Shown here one piece after another: positions 54,829 through 64,000 of a stretch of 64,000 nucleotides of DNA. Where the stretch lies: contig NZ_RAPY01000001.1 in the NCBI RefSeq assembly GCF_003610355.1, forward strand, positions 682,001-746,000, given 5' to 3'. Every line of letters starts with the position of its first letter. Positions within the stretch are counted from its first letter, which is position 1. The DNA is from Sphingobacterium detergens. Its GTDB lineage: Bacteria > Bacteroidota > Bacteroidia > Sphingobacteriales > Sphingobacteriaceae. The position numbers were made by a program, and so were the translations under genes. Below the pieces are notes generated by a model, which made no database searches, was not told the DNA's origin, and was given only the letters and a program-made list of their open reading frames with translations.

Positions 54829-56454
54829 TTAATTCCACTCAGGGTTCTGTTCCATATTCGGATTAGCATTAGTTTCCCTTAAAGGAATAGGCCATAAATA
54901 ATCCCGTTTTGGATGAAAAATCCTGGTTTGTACCACATATGGCTTTAGCGTAGCTGGATTGACTGCACCATATACAGACCCATTTAAAACAGTTTCGGCA
55001 ATTTTCCAACGCCTAATGTCAAATAACCTTGTTCCTTCAAAGGCCAGTTCTACCCTTCGTTCACGCCTGATCAATTCGCGCAGTTTTTCCTTCGTATTAT
55101 ACTTTTGTATATCCACATTTGGCATACCGGCCCTATTTCTGATCATATTGAGGTAAAGAATAACATCAGGATTGCTGTACTGACCATCTTCGACCAAGGC
55201 TTCTACATAAGTCAACAATATTTCAGCGTACCTTAAAACAAAGAAGCCCAGTGCTCCACTATATGGACGACTTACATCACTTGGATCTACATATTTTTTG
55301 ACAAGAAAGCCCGTCTGAGTAGATTGTGTCTGCCCGATAAGGTCAATATTGCCAACGACATTTTTAAAGGGCTCAAATTTCCGATTAATAAATGTCTCAT
55401 TGGGTAGCAGGATTGAAACCGTCAGCCGCTTATCCCTATTCTGCCGATAATTGGGATCATTTGTATAAATCTTCAAACTATCACCCCCGAGTTCGGCAAT
55501 GGTTTTTCCCTGCAGGGTTTCATATTCATTTACGATAGATGCTGTAGGCGACCCGACTGCCTGCCCACCCAAACTCCGCGGGGCATTTCTAAAGAAAGCC
55601 TCTGTGTTAGCTCCTTTTTTATAGATAATACGTTCAGGTGAAGTTACCCCATTATAGGTAAAAAGGTCTGCATAGCTATTTGTTGCCGGATCCGACGCCT
55701 TGTGCAGATCATATCCAAATTCGGCTTTTCGATCGATAACAATTTTCGCATATCGTGCAGCCTCTTTATAGTTCCCAACAGTCAACTGAAGAATAGATAG
55801 CAGCGAATAGCAAGTGCCCTTATTAAAACGATAATTATCGTTTTCCGTATATTTTGAAGGAAGGTCTTTCTCTGCTGTCAAAAGCTCTTGAACAATAAAA
55901 CTGATAACCTCTTCTTGCGTATTCCTCTTTACAAAAGATTCGTCCGCATTAAGAGAATGGTCGACAATCGCGATAGGACCATACATCCGGAACAACATCA
56001 AATGATACCAGGCACGCAAAGCCCTTGCTTCGGCAGCATATCTTTTCTTAATGTTAGGATCCTCAACATAAGCGGTCTCATAGTGTTCGAGCAGACGGGA
56101 AGCCATCCGTATAAAATTGTAGGAATTGGTATAATACTGCTCAAAAATACTGGTTGACGTGGTTCCTAAACCGAGCGGTATGTTCGTCACATCCCCCATA
56201 AAATCGGCTTTAAAGATCATATTATCTGAAAGCCCATCTAAATAGGACCAGCTATTTGAATGCCAGGAGTAATTCAGCGATCCCCCCGGAATTCCGCCAT
56301 AAATTTGATCGAGGTAACCTCTAACATCGCTTTCTAGCGACCACCATTTATCATCTGTCGTAGCAACCGGATTGTCTCTTTCCAAATATTTCGCACAGCC
56401 GGATAGCAAAAGACCCGCTACAACTGATAAACTTATATATATAAACTTTTTCAT
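54829..56454 (-). CDS. SusD-family nutrient-binding lipoprotein
   Basis: A 541-residue lipoprotein with lipobox LLSGCAKYL. The N-terminal SusD-like region, TPR-like helices (NIKKRYAAEARALRAWYHLMLFRMYG) and C-terminal RagB/SusD domain (RELIRRERRVELAFEGTRLFDIRRWK) are intact. It sits on the cell surface and closes the SusC channel over a glycan. It is translated 21 bp after susC. The glycan is not identifiable: no enzyme genes lie in the same unit. Confidence 0.95.
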   Translation of the reverse strand: MKKFIYISLSVVAGLLLSGCAKYLERDNPVATTDDKWWSLESDVRGYLDQIYGGIPGGSLNYSWHSNSWSYLDGLSDNMIFKADFMGDVTNIPLGLGTTSTSIFEQYYTNSYNFIRMASRLLEHYETAYVEDPNIKKRYAAEARALRAWYHLMLFRMYGPIAIVDHSLNADESFVKRNTQEEVISFIVQELLTAEKDLPSKYTENDNYRFNKGTCYSLLSILQLTVGNYKEAARYAKIVIDRKAEFGYDLHKASDPATNSYADLFTYNGVTSPERIIYKKGANTEAFFRNAPRSLGGQAVGSPTASIVNEYETLQGKTIAELGGDSLKIYTNDPNYRQNRDKRLTVSILLPNETFINRKFEPFKNVVGNIDLIGQTQSTQTGFLVKKYVDPSDVSRPYSGALGFFVLRYAEILLTYVEALVEDGQYSNPDVILYLNMIRNRAGMPNVDIQKYNTKEKLRELIRRERRVELAFEGTRLFDIRRWKIAETVLNGSVYGAVNPATLKPYVVQTRIFHPKRDYLWPIPLRETNANPNMEQNPEWN

Positions 56455-56475
56455 ATAACCTTAACTATTAATGGT

Positions 56476-59400
56476 TTAAAAATTAACGTTTAACCCGATG
56501 GTATGCATTTTCATAATGGAATAGGTTGACTGATCACCTCTACTTTCGGGATCTATCAATTTCATTTTTGAAAACACAAATGGATTTTGTGTATTCAGGA
56601 AAACACGCAAACTTTTAGCCCATCCCTTTGTGATCCTTTCGCCAAATGTATAGCCTAACTGTACATATCTAATACGTAGAAATGCGGCATTAACAGACCA
56701 GTAATCGGAGAATTCTCCATTATTACCGGCTGTCGGTCTGAGTTTGGGATAACGCGCTTGCAAGTTATCGGGAGTCCAATAATCGGTTTGAGCAAGCAAT
56801 GGTGTACCACCATTTCCCCCCAGATCAAGTGGATAGGCGTACCTTCCCCAATAAAATTGCGTATTGTTTCCTACCCCATTTGCTTGAATCTCAAAATCTA
56901 GATTCTTATACTTGAGGGAGACATTCACAAAGTAATTATACAAAGGATCGGGATTGCCGATCGTGGTGCGGTCGTTCTCATTAATAACACCGTCACCATT
57001 GATATCGACATATTTAATATCTCCGGCTTCCTGTCCGGCTAGCATCGGAATCTTGTTATCAACATCTCCCGCCGTGATCAGACCTTGAGCACGGTAGCCC
57101 CACCATTCATTGAATGGCCCGCCGACCTGTTTGATGGTTCCGCTGGAAATAATAGGAAATGATGTTGCTTGTTTAACAATTTTTGTTTTATTATAAGACA
57201 GTCCTATATTGGCGTTCACGCGCAGTTCTTTACCGATGTTACTATTATATCCAAGCTTGATTTCATATCCTTTGTTGGAAAGTTCACCAATATTTGTCGG
57301 TGTTTCACCCCGCGCAGATGTCAAAGTAGGTAAAGGATATAGAATCAAGTCCTTGGTTAATTTATTATACCAATCAAATGTTAAGTCAAGTTTATTAGAA
57401 AATAAGCTTACATCCGCTCCAAAATCCAAAATCTGCATTTTCTCCCAGGTGATATTCGGATTGCCAAATACGGTCTCATTTCCCGAAGTATTTATCGTGG
57501 TTTGGTATGCGTAAGGTTTTATATTATTGTTTCCCAAAGTTCCAAAAGACCCTCTAAGCTTTAACATATTTATTTCTTTGGCCTCTTTTAGAAAACTTTC
57601 ATTGGCCACATTCCATCCTATAGCAATGGACGGAAAACTCCCCCAACGTTGATTTTTTGCAAAAAGAGATGAACCGTCACGGCGGATGCCAACCTCCAGA
57701 AGATAGCGACTATCGTAACTGTAATAAACTTTACCCAAGTACGATAACAATGTCTTTACATCCCAAGAATTGACATTGTCATATTCTTGCGAGTAGAGGC
57801 CGATCGCATTGATGGAATGCTTACCAAATGTCTTCTCATAATCTAGGGTACCACCGACATAATAATAACTTGATCTATTCGCTGGTCCTGCGGTTCTAAC
57901 GGATTCAAAATCCCGACCAACTTTTTGGTTCGTAAAGTAATCAAAAAACAAATACTGATCCCTTGTCGAACGATCTACTCCCGAAGATACACGATAGCTA
58001 AACTGCCCTTTCAGACTCAAGCCATCTACAATTTTCCACTGTGGACGAAGATTTAATAAAATATCATCACGGATCAAATTGGTGGTTCCCCCCTGCTCGA
58101 TATGTGCCAGCGGGTTCCAGCTTTGTCCATAGTTGCCATAGTATGTATATCCCGGTCTTTCATCCTTATTGGGATACTTCATCGGAATATTCGGTGGAGC
58201 GGTATACAGCCAGGAAAGCAATTGCGATGTATAAAAACCATTGACATAACTTTGCTCCTGATTTTCTCTTGAGGCCACAAAATCTAGAAATGTGACAATA
58301 TTTTTGGATAGATTGACACTGGTATTACCACGTACAACACCCCGATTGAATCCACCTACAGAGATCATATTCTTTTGATCCAAATAACTTGCGGTCAATG
58401 CAAATCTGGCGATTTCATTTCCGCCGGAAACACTCAGCGAATGCTGTTGGATCGGCGTCCATTTTTTTATGATCGAATTGTACCAATTGGAATTGGGATA
58501 GCCCACTGGGTCGTCCCCTGCCCTTGTTTTATCAATTACTTCTTGCGCATAAGGCGCACTTCCACCGATATTTAATTGGGCCTCATTGACCATTTCCATA
58601 TACGTTGAAGCATCTACAAATTCCGGATGCCCGACACTTGGCTGTTGGATTCCTGCGTACATATTGTATCTAAAATCGATGGCACCAGGCTTTCCCCTTT
58701 TCGTGGTAACAACAATTACACCGTTACCGGCTCTGGCACCGTAGATTGCAGCAGCGGCAGCATCTTTTAAGATCGTTACATTTTCGATCGTATTAGGATC
58801 CAATTTATCGATGTCATATGGTATTCCATCTACCAGTACAAGTGGTGAAGAACCCAGGCTTGAAGCAATTCCGCGGATTTTTATACTCGCAGCGTCTCCG
58901 CCTGGCAAGCCCGATGATTGTGATACATTAATCCCAGTAGCTCCCCCTTGCAAGGCTTGCGATAGTTGGGTTACAGGCTTATTGGCAACATTCCCCATAT
59001 TGACTACGGCAACGGAACTCGCGAGATTTTTTACTTGTTGCTTGGTAACACCGGTTACGATCACTTGATCAAGTTCGTTGATATCTTCTTCCAATGAGAC
59101 GACTAGCGATTTTTTTGAATCTGTCAGCGTAATTTCCTTTGAAATATATCCGACCATCGAAAAAACCAATACTGAACCCGGTGCTGCTGCGATTTCAAAG
59201 TAACCATCTTCTTTTGTGGCGATACGATTGGATGTACCTTTTACATTCACCCCTGCACCTATAAGTGCTGTTGGGGGATCCAGTGAAGTCATTACTCTAC
59301 CCCGATACACAATCTGTTGCTTCACCGCTTTATTTAACTCGGCCTGACTCAAATTTTGCTGCGGTTTATCCGCTTTCCTAACAATGATATTCTTGTCTTT

Positions 59401-59727
59401 AATACTGTAGGTTAATCCCCGTGGTAGCAATATCTGATTCAAAGCTTGAAGCAATGGAACTTTCTTTAAAACTACGTCGATATGTGCACCCGTGTTGATA
59501 ATTTCGGTATCACAAATGATGTTGTAATGCGTCTGTTTTTTGATTTCACGAAAAAACTCAACAATAGCAACATTATTTTTAACCATTTGGATCTCCTGTC
59601 CATACGCGCTTGCATGAAGGCAGGTTATGCTCCCCAGAAGCATAATAACGATTAATTTCATGATTATTAATAGTTTAACCCAGGGGAATAGCGTGCTATC
59701 CCCAAAGGTTGGTATGTTTTTTTTCAT
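56476..59727 (-). CDS. SusC-family TonB-linked receptor with STN domain
   Basis: A 1083-residue outer-membrane transporter. Signal peptide (about 20-44), STN signalling domain (about 62-115; VPLLQALNQILLPRGLTYSIK), carboxypeptidase-like domain (about 135-215), plug (about 220-345; QALQGGATGINVSQSSG, AAAAAIYGARAGNGVIVVTTKRG) and barrel to a terminal GLNVNF. The STN domain indicates trans-envelope signalling to the FecR/ECF pair encoded upstream. It pairs with the downstream SusD for glycan import. Confidence 0.95.
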   Translation of the reverse strand: MKKNIPTFGDSTLFPWVKLLIIMKLIVIMLLGSITCLHASAYGQEIQMVKNNVAIVEFFREIKKQTHYNIICDTEIINTGAHIDVVLKKVPLLQALNQILLPRGLTYSIKDKNIIVRKADKPQQNLSQAELNKAVKQQIVYRGRVMTSLDPPTALIGAGVNVKGTSNRIATKEDGYFEIAAAPGSVLVFSMVGYISKEITLTDSKKSLVVSLEEDINELDQVIVTGVTKQQVKNLASSVAVVNMGNVANKPVTQLSQALQGGATGINVSQSSGLPGGDAASIKIRGIASSLGSSPLVLVDGIPYDIDKLDPNTIENVTILKDAAAAAIYGARAGNGVIVVTTKRGKPGAIDFRYNMYAGIQQPSVGHPEFVDASTYMEMVNEAQLNIGGSAPYAQEVIDKTRAGDDPVGYPNSNWYNSIIKKWTPIQQHSLSVSGGNEIARFALTASYLDQKNMISVGGFNRGVVRGNTSVNLSKNIVTFLDFVASRENQEQSYVNGFYTSQLLSWLYTAPPNIPMKYPNKDERPGYTYYGNYGQSWNPLAHIEQGGTTNLIRDDILLNLRPQWKIVDGLSLKGQFSYRVSSGVDRSTRDQYLFFDYFTNQKVGRDFESVRTAGPANRSSYYYVGGTLDYEKTFGKHSINAIGLYSQEYDNVNSWDVKTLLSYLGKVYYSYDSRYLLEVGIRRDGSSLFAKNQRWGSFPSIAIGWNVANESFLKEAKEINMLKLRGSFGTLGNNNIKPYAYQTTINTSGNETVFGNPNITWEKMQILDFGADVSLFSNKLDLTFDWYNKLTKDLILYPLPTLTSARGETPTNIGELSNKGYEIKLGYNSNIGKELRVNANIGLSYNKTKIVKQATSFPIISSGTIKQVGGPFNEWWGYRAQGLITAGDVDNKIPMLAGQEAGDIKYVDINGDGVINENDRTTIGNPDPLYNYFVNVSLKYKNLDFEIQANGVGNNTQFYWGRYAYPLDLGGNGGTPLLAQTDYWTPDNLQARYPKLRPTAGNNGEFSDYWSVNAAFLRIRYVQLGYTFGERITKGWAKSLRVFLNTQNPFVFSKMKLIDPESRGDQSTYSIMKMHTIGLNVNF

Positions 59728-59798
59728 TACCTTTGAATGGTTTTTAATTGTTAAACATAAAGTGGTTCACTTGGTCCCTGCTGTTAGAAACCAATCGG

Positions 59799-59831
59799 GC
59801 TGTAAGAGGGAGCAACTCTTACGGCTTTTTT
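59799..59831 (+). terminator. Plus-oriented terminator-like hairpin between fecR and susC
   Basis: GCTGTAAGA (59799-59807) pairs with TCTTACGGC (59817-59825) followed by T6 on the plus strand. Both flanking genes are on the minus strand, so it may stop antisense transcription or act as a 5' leader structure. Confidence 0.6.
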
Positions 59832-59852
59832 ATTTAGGTATTAAAAGATTGG

Positions 59853-61028
59853 TTATTTTGTTACATACAGACTCCTCCCTTCCCGCTTAAATTTAATCTC
59901 CCTATTAGTCAATTTGATTACATCCAAGACTTTTTCAAATGACCCATAACGTGAGACTGATCCCCAAATTGAAATGTCTTTTGCCGAGGGGGATACTTTT
60001 ACTTCGATATCATACCATCGGGCTATTTTTTCCATGACAGACTCTAAATTCTCATTATTAAACATAAATTCACCGTTTGTCCAAGCCAAAATTTCGTCTT
60101 CGTTTATGGTCTGAACGGACAGCTTCCCTTTATTGTTGACCGTCTGTTGACCCGGGCTCAATAACTTTGTTTCCTTTTCACTGTTCACCTGTACTTTTCC
60201 TTCTATCAGTGATACGGAAGAGATCTCTTCATTTCGATAGGTGCTAATATTAAAATGGGTTCCGAGGACTTTCACTTCTTCTTTTGCCGTACGGACTATA
60301 AAAGTGGTGCCACGCTGTTTGGCTACTTCAAAATAGCCTTCCCCTACCAAATCAACACTACGTTGGGAGCCGTGAAAGTTCTTCGGATAGGTCAGCTTAC
60401 TTTCAGCATTTAAATGTACTTTGGTACCATCGGATAGTGTGATCTTGTATTCCCCACCTTTAGGCGTTATTAATTCCATTAAAAAATCCGCATCGGCTGA
60501 TTCTGCGGAAGGCAAAACCTCTTCTCCATCAGTATATTTCAATGTTTTTCCGACCACAATTCCGCCAGTTTTACCACTCAGATCCACTTGATTATTTCGG
60601 CCTACAATCTTAAGCGTGGCCTTATTATTTCCGGGCTGGATATCTGCGAATTGTTCAGAAACGGTAGCTGCTTTATTTTGATGATACCAATTAGACCATT
60701 GCCACAAGCCTATACTTAAAAAAATAACGATACTGGCCACTGCAATTAACCAACTGATCTGCCTTTTCTGTCTTTGCACAAAACCCTCATTGCCGATCTG
60801 ATCGAAAATACGGTCCAACATCTGCTGTTTCATTCCATTACGATCAGTGGCAATTCGCGTATATTCGGAGCAAGCTTGTTTGAAATCTTCTCGGTCATTC
60901 AGTTCATCGAGGATGGGGCCTAGTTCAGGATTTTCCTTTAATAGCGAATCTTTGTCGATAAGTTTTTTACTCTCGCCATATATCAGATGTTTTCGTATAA
61001 GATTTACGATACGGTCTATCTTTTTCAT
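59853..61028 (-). CDS. FecR-family anti-sigma factor
   Basis: 391 residues. Cytosolic N-terminal domain (about 1-80), one transmembrane helix (about 88-107, ISWLIAVASIVIFLSIGLW) and a periplasmic FecR domain (about 180-290, LITPKGGEYKITLSDGTKVHLNAESKLTYP). The terminal part (about 315-390, NENLESVMEKIARWYDIEVKV) is the STN-like DUF4974 domain. It holds and activates the adjacent ECF sigma factor in response to SusC-STN signalling. Confidence 0.95.
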   Translation of the reverse strand: MKKIDRIVNLIRKHLIYGESKKLIDKDSLLKENPELGPILDELNDREDFKQACSEYTRIATDRNGMKQQMLDRIFDQIGNEGFVQRQKRQISWLIAVASIVIFLSIGLWQWSNWYHQNKAATVSEQFADIQPGNNKATLKIVGRNNQVDLSGKTGGIVVGKTLKYTDGEEVLPSAESADADFLMELITPKGGEYKITLSDGTKVHLNAESKLTYPKNFHGSQRSVDLVGEGYFEVAKQRGTTFIVRTAKEEVKVLGTHFNISTYRNEEISSVSLIEGKVQVNSEKETKLLSPGQQTVNNKGKLSVQTINEDEILAWTNGEFMFNNENLESVMEKIARWYDIEVKVSPSAKDISIWGSVSRYGSFEKVLDVIKLTNREIKFKREGRSLYVTK

Positions 61029-61130
61029 TTAATTGGTCACTCTTTATTTCTAAAACACCGATTATCAAAGAATCTATCATTGAAAAAAAATATTTTTTTC
61101 AATGATATTCAAAACCCACAAAAACCAGTT

Positions 61131-61709
61131 TTAGCGAACGAGCAGTAGCAACAGCAATGTGAAAATCCTGTCATCTACATTCATTTTTTTTCGGAGAGTA
61201 TTAATCGCACGCGATTTATTCATATAAACGGATGAAGTTGCAATAGTCATTTTAGCCGCGATTTCTTCGGTAGAAAGATCTTCAAAAAAAGACATTTTAA
61301 AAATTTGCCGTTGTAATGGCGGCAATAGTTCAATCTGTTCATACAATTGGCTGATAAGTTCAGTGCGGATAATCTTGGTCAATGCATCTTGGTCGCCTAG
61401 TAATTCGGATTCAACATCTGCCACATCATAAATCTTTGGCAGTCGTGAAATGCTACGCAATTGATTGAGACATGCATTTTTGGTAACAACATAGAGATAG
61501 GATTTTAAGCTAGCCATCGAAGTAAATTGCGTTCTATTACTCCAAGATTTGACAAAAGTATCAGATACAATCTCCTTAGCGATATCTTCATCCTTTAGAT
61601 ATTGCATGGCGAAAAAAAACAGAGGGCTACTATATTGATGAAATAATGAAGTCAGGGCATTCTCTTTCCCCAGCGAAAAATTAGCTATGATATTACTTTC
61701 CTTTTCCAT
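61131..61709 (-). CDS. FecI-type ECF sigma factor
   Basis: 192 residues from ATG 61709 (a TTG lies just before). Region 2 has YLKDEDIAKEIVSDTFVKSWSNR and SYLYVVTKNACLNQLRS. Region 4 has LPPLQRQIFKMSFFEDLSTEEIAAKMTIATSSVYMNKSRAI. It is the transcriptional arm of the SusC-STN/FecR switch and most likely activates the susCD genes. A gap of about 100 bp separates it from fecR. Confidence 0.94.
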   Translation of the reverse strand: MEKESNIIANFSLGKENALTSLFHQYSSPLFFFAMQYLKDEDIAKEIVSDTFVKSWSNRTQFTSMASLKSYLYVVTKNACLNQLRSISRLPKIYDVADVESELLGDQDALTKIIRTELISQLYEQIELLPPLQRQIFKMSFFEDLSTEEIAAKMTIATSSVYMNKSRAINTLRKKMNVDDRIFTLLLLLLVR

Positions 61710-61997
61710 CAACTGATTTACGATCCTTGACTTTTTGACAATAAACTCTTTTATTATGGTCCATACATATTGCTATGACGTCAAAGTAAAATTATCATTT
61801 TTTTTAAGATCTGAAATTTAAATTTTCAATTGACCAATATAGCTAGATCGTCCAAAAAATTATCATCTTCCTATTCCCCTATGCCGTTCGTTCAGCTGGA
61901 TGAAGTTGGGCTGTGTCCGAACGATCATTTAGGTACAAGGAGGAATGCATGTCTCTGCGAGCGCAGGGTACTTAAAAGGTAGTTTGTTTCATCAATA
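61710..61997. other. Intergenic region upstream of the ECF sigma gene
   Basis: About 290 bp, AT-rich, with no convincing gene. It should hold the sigma gene promoter; a TACTTTG on the minus strand near 61780-61790 is one base short of TAnnTTTG. The repeated terminator element begins at 61998. Confidence 0.4.
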
Positions 61998-62058
61998 ATA
62001 AAAAAGGAGTGATGGCGCGCCCGCCAATCACTCCCAACTAAATCACACTAAATAAACA
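61998..62058 (-). repeat. Repeated 3' element, copy B (DUF1735/GH18 operon)
   Basis: A 61-bp near-identical copy of 54698-54759, located 31 bp downstream of the DUF1735 gene stop. Confidence 0.95.
61999..62034 (-). terminator. Terminator of the DUF1735/GH18 operon
   Basis: Same hairpin as copy A: GGAGTGATGGCG (62006-62017) with CGCC(A)ATCACTCC (62022-62034), followed by six T on the minus strand. Confidence 0.9.
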
Positions 62059-62089
62059 TATAATAAATAAACGCAGTCTTTTTAGGTTT

Positions 62090-63547
62090 CTATTCAAAGG
62101 CATTTAATTCCCCAAAACCGCCCGCATATGTTCCATAAGCTGTCAGTGTAAAGCGGAAATAACGCGCTTGCACTGGGGCATAGAAACTGATATTCCGAAG
62201 TTGGGGATTCGCCGCTGTACCTGCAGGCATGCTGCCTGTATAAGAGCCTTGAACCGTCCAGTTGACCCCGTCACTGCTGCTGGCCACACGTATCGCTGTG
62301 GGCGCCGAAATAAACCTCGAACCAAAGTAGTCCCAATATCGCGGCGTAAATGTAAATCCACGCACCTGTTTTGGATTTTGCATATCCACTGTAAAGGTAA
62401 CTGCCGGTGGAGTGCCAAAGGCGAGTGCCGAATGCCAACCAGTTGCAAAATCATTGTCAAAGACCATGGCGGGTGTGCCTGCAGCTGCGTAATCGTTGTC
62501 TGTAGAGCTTGCTGTTGCTGTCCAGCTCGTACGATCTATGCGATTGCCCGTTGGTGTAGGGTTGGCGGGATCAATATTCTGCAGTTGCACCTCCACCGAA
62601 AAATAGGCTAGCCCGCGGGTTTCATGTGGCGCTACAGGCCCCTCATCGACGATACCTACGGGTAGCAGATAGCTGCGGCCCGGCACAAAACTCGTGGTAT
62701 TGCGCAATACCAACGCAAAAGGCGTTGTAGCATTTAGGCTTCCACTAGCGATGGAAACGCTGGCCGGACTGAAAGCAAAGCTATTTGCCGGGAAAGCCAC
62801 ATAATTTGTCTGGTTGGCCTGATTATATCCCGCCAGCAGATCCTGCCGGTCCTGTAGCGCCACCGTCAGCGCCTGACCAAAGGCTGTATTCAGCCCGGCT
62901 GTCAGGTTTAGATTACCACTGATCACATCACCATTAGGGGTGCGGTTGATGATAAGCGGTACCAGGCGGTTGGTAGGTGTTCCATTGAGCTGTGTGGTAA
63001 TTGGATTAAAGGTCACCCGAAGATACATCACCTGCCGGTTGGTACTCAGTGGCAGATTGGAATCGGTACTGCTCAAACGTATCGGAACAATATAAGCTTT
63101 GCTGAAATCTAGGCCCGAAACCTGCCCCAGTCCGATTCGCAATGAATCCGCGGAGCGCAGTTCTCCGGTAGGAATACGAACCTGGCCGTTGTTTTCCAAG
63201 ACAAAAGTCCCTAGGGGAAAGCGTGTGGACACCGTATTATTGGTCTTGTCGTATGCGGCGAGCAGTGTCGTGTCTATGGTCGCCACAACCTGTACATCCC
63301 GGTCTACAGCACGGGTCAGTAATACAGGAAAGGCTGTCCCTGCCCCTGCCAGGACATTATTACGGGCAGTGACATAACTAGCTGCCCCGCTGTTGTAGTT
63401 CAAAGAACCTGCAGGCAGGTAGATGGTCAGATTTTCCGTATCAACCTGCTCTTTGGAGCAGGACGACAACAGGAAAAACAATCCCCCCAGCAAAGAAAAG
63501 AGACTCTGCAAGCGGGAGTATTTGGGCAAAAGAGGAAATATCTTCAT
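62090..63547 (-). CDS. DUF1735 and F5/8-type-C lipoprotein
   Basis: A 485-residue surface lipoprotein (lipobox LLSSCSKEQ). Two DUF1735-type beta-sandwich repeats (about 38-175 and 190-330) are followed by an F5/8 type C (discoidin) carbohydrate-binding domain (about 340-485: NRIDRTSWTATASSTDNDYAAAG, VFDNDFATGWHS, TFTVDMQNPKQVRGFTFTPR). Such proteins accompany EndoF-type GH18 enzymes in Bacteroidota N-glycan loci. The GH18 gene is 36 bp upstream. It probably retains glycan at the cell surface. Confidence 0.85.
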   Translation of the reverse strand: MKIFPLLPKYSRLQSLFSLLGGLFFLLSSCSKEQVDTENLTIYLPAGSLNYNSGAASYVTARNNVLAGAGTAFPVLLTRAVDRDVQVVATIDTTLLAAYDKTNNTVSTRFPLGTFVLENNGQVRIPTGELRSADSLRIGLGQVSGLDFSKAYIVPIRLSSTDSNLPLSTNRQVMYLRVTFNPITTQLNGTPTNRLVPLIINRTPNGDVISGNLNLTAGLNTAFGQALTVALQDRQDLLAGYNQANQTNYVAFPANSFAFSPASVSIASGSLNATTPFALVLRNTTSFVPGRSYLLPVGIVDEGPVAPHETRGLAYFSVEVQLQNIDPANPTPTGNRIDRTSWTATASSTDNDYAAAGTPAMVFDNDFATGWHSALAFGTPPAVTFTVDMQNPKQVRGFTFTPRYWDYFGSRFISAPTAIRVASSSDGVNWTVQGSYTGSMPAGTAANPQLRNISFYAPVQARYFRFTLTAYGTYAGGFGELNAFE

Positions 63548-63583
63548 TTTTTAGGTTTTTAATCAAAAACAAAAGGTTAATTA

Positions 63584-64000
63584 CTAATAAACGGCTGGAT
63601 TCTGAATCTGAATCCCGCGGCGCAGGTAGTAATAAGATTGCGGTGGACGCGACTTGGCATCAGCCTCGATAATATAGCCCCCAAAGCCGCCCTTTCTACC
63701 CTGTGTCGGATTCCAACTGGCCATGCCCAACACACTGCCAATGTTCACACCACCCAGCATAAAGGTGCTGCCACTGGCTCCATACTGCTGCATATTCTCG
63801 GTGACCACAAATTTCTCGGGCGGCAGTACACCATTAAAACCAAACGATTGATACCGGCTTTGCAATGCAGCAAAGCTTTGAGAATTATAGGTTTGTTGCA
63901 CCAAATAATCAATATAAGGTTCGATCCCCCGCTCATTTTCACCATCGATAATCAACAGTTTCCCCGTGGTAGATTTTGGCCCCATGTATTGCGAAAGTGC
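63584..64000 (-). CDS. GH18 endoglycosidase, C-terminal part (continues beyond window)
   Basis: The frame is open to the window end; the ATG at 63985 is internal. The C-terminal half is similar to the GH18 lipoprotein at 14965-15948: GPKSTTGKLLIIDGE matches GPKSGTGKLLIYDT, YLVQQTYNS matches VLVQSYG, and ASWNPTQGRKGG matches TNWNPTQGKKAG. The catalytic DxxDxDxE motif would lie outside the window. It is followed by the DUF1735/F5-8 gene, the usual EndoF locus arrangement. Confidence 0.82.
   Translation of the reverse strand, partial: ALSQYMGPKSTTGKLLIIDGENERGIEPYIDYLVQQTYNSQSFAALQSRYQSFGFNGVLPPEKFVVTENMQQYGASGSTFMLGGVNIGSVLGMASWNPTQGRKGGFGGYIIEADAKSRPPQSYYYLRRGIQIQNPAVY

Noticed and set aside
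1..64000. CRISPR arrays, tRNA or rRNA genes, insertion sequences, prophage genes
   Set aside because: None seen: no regular short-repeat/spacer pattern, no cloverleaf-like segment and no transposase, integrase or phage structural protein among the reading frames.

Overview
The window looks like chromosomal DNA of a Bacteroidota bacterium, most likely Sphingobacteriaceae (Sphingobacterium-like). The supporting signs are SusC/SusD pairs, FecI/FecR-type regulators, many TonB-dependent receptors (TBDTs), GLPGLI, FISUMP, DUF1735, DUF3472 and DUF4374 families, lipoproteins with SxC lipoboxes, and -7 boxes of the TAnnTTTG type. Genus assignment is an inference from protein style. I see no rRNA, tRNA, CRISPR array, transposase or phage gene.

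Layout. 1-6 kb: FISUMP lipoprotein, a NarL-type two-component pair and two small envelope proteins. 6-11 kb: a PepSY membrane protein convergent with a siderophore-type TBDT, then arylamine N-acetyltransferase and GNAT genes. 11-16 kb: a set of secreted proteins (DUF5077/DUF3472 lipoprotein, outer-membrane protein, astacin-like protease, GH18 endoglycosidase). 16-22 kb: a GLPGLI/TBDT-like pair divergent from its probable OmpR-type two-component system, with three direct-repeat boxes between them. 22-27 kb: a compact minus-strand operon of poorly described genes (SIMPL, two lipocalin-like lipoproteins, DUF1266, unknown, lipoprotein, tubby-like). 27-34 kb: TPR/HTH membrane protein, FtsX-type permease, Crp/Fnr regulator, small proteins. 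34-41 kb: an iron/xenosiderophore locus (SIP-like reductase, two AraC regulators, XusA-like TBDT, XusB-like DUF4374 lipoprotein). 41-46 kb: ECF sigma factor with membrane partner, fatty-acid desaturase, GAF protein. 46-49 kb: sulfatase directly downstream of a hipBA module. 49-55 kb: LytS/LytTR system divergent from DUF2490, CitMHS and dicarboxylate transporter genes. 55-62 kb: a SusC/SusD pair with FecR and ECF sigma factor. 62-64 kb: the end of a second glycan locus (DUF1735/F5-8 lipoprotein and a GH18 enzyme running off the window).

The most unusual signal is a 106-bp leader (105/106 identical) at two places on opposite strands, 12.5 kb apart: upstream of the SIMPL/DUF1266 operon and between the xusA-like and xusB-like genes. 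It encodes a 27-codon reading frame whose stop overlaps the next start (ATGAATAA). Also notable are a 61-62-bp terminator element repeated downstream of both glycan loci, GTTAA-N5-GTTAA boxes at the GLPGLI locus, a large inverted repeat upstream of the Crp/Fnr gene, and a hip operator candidate.
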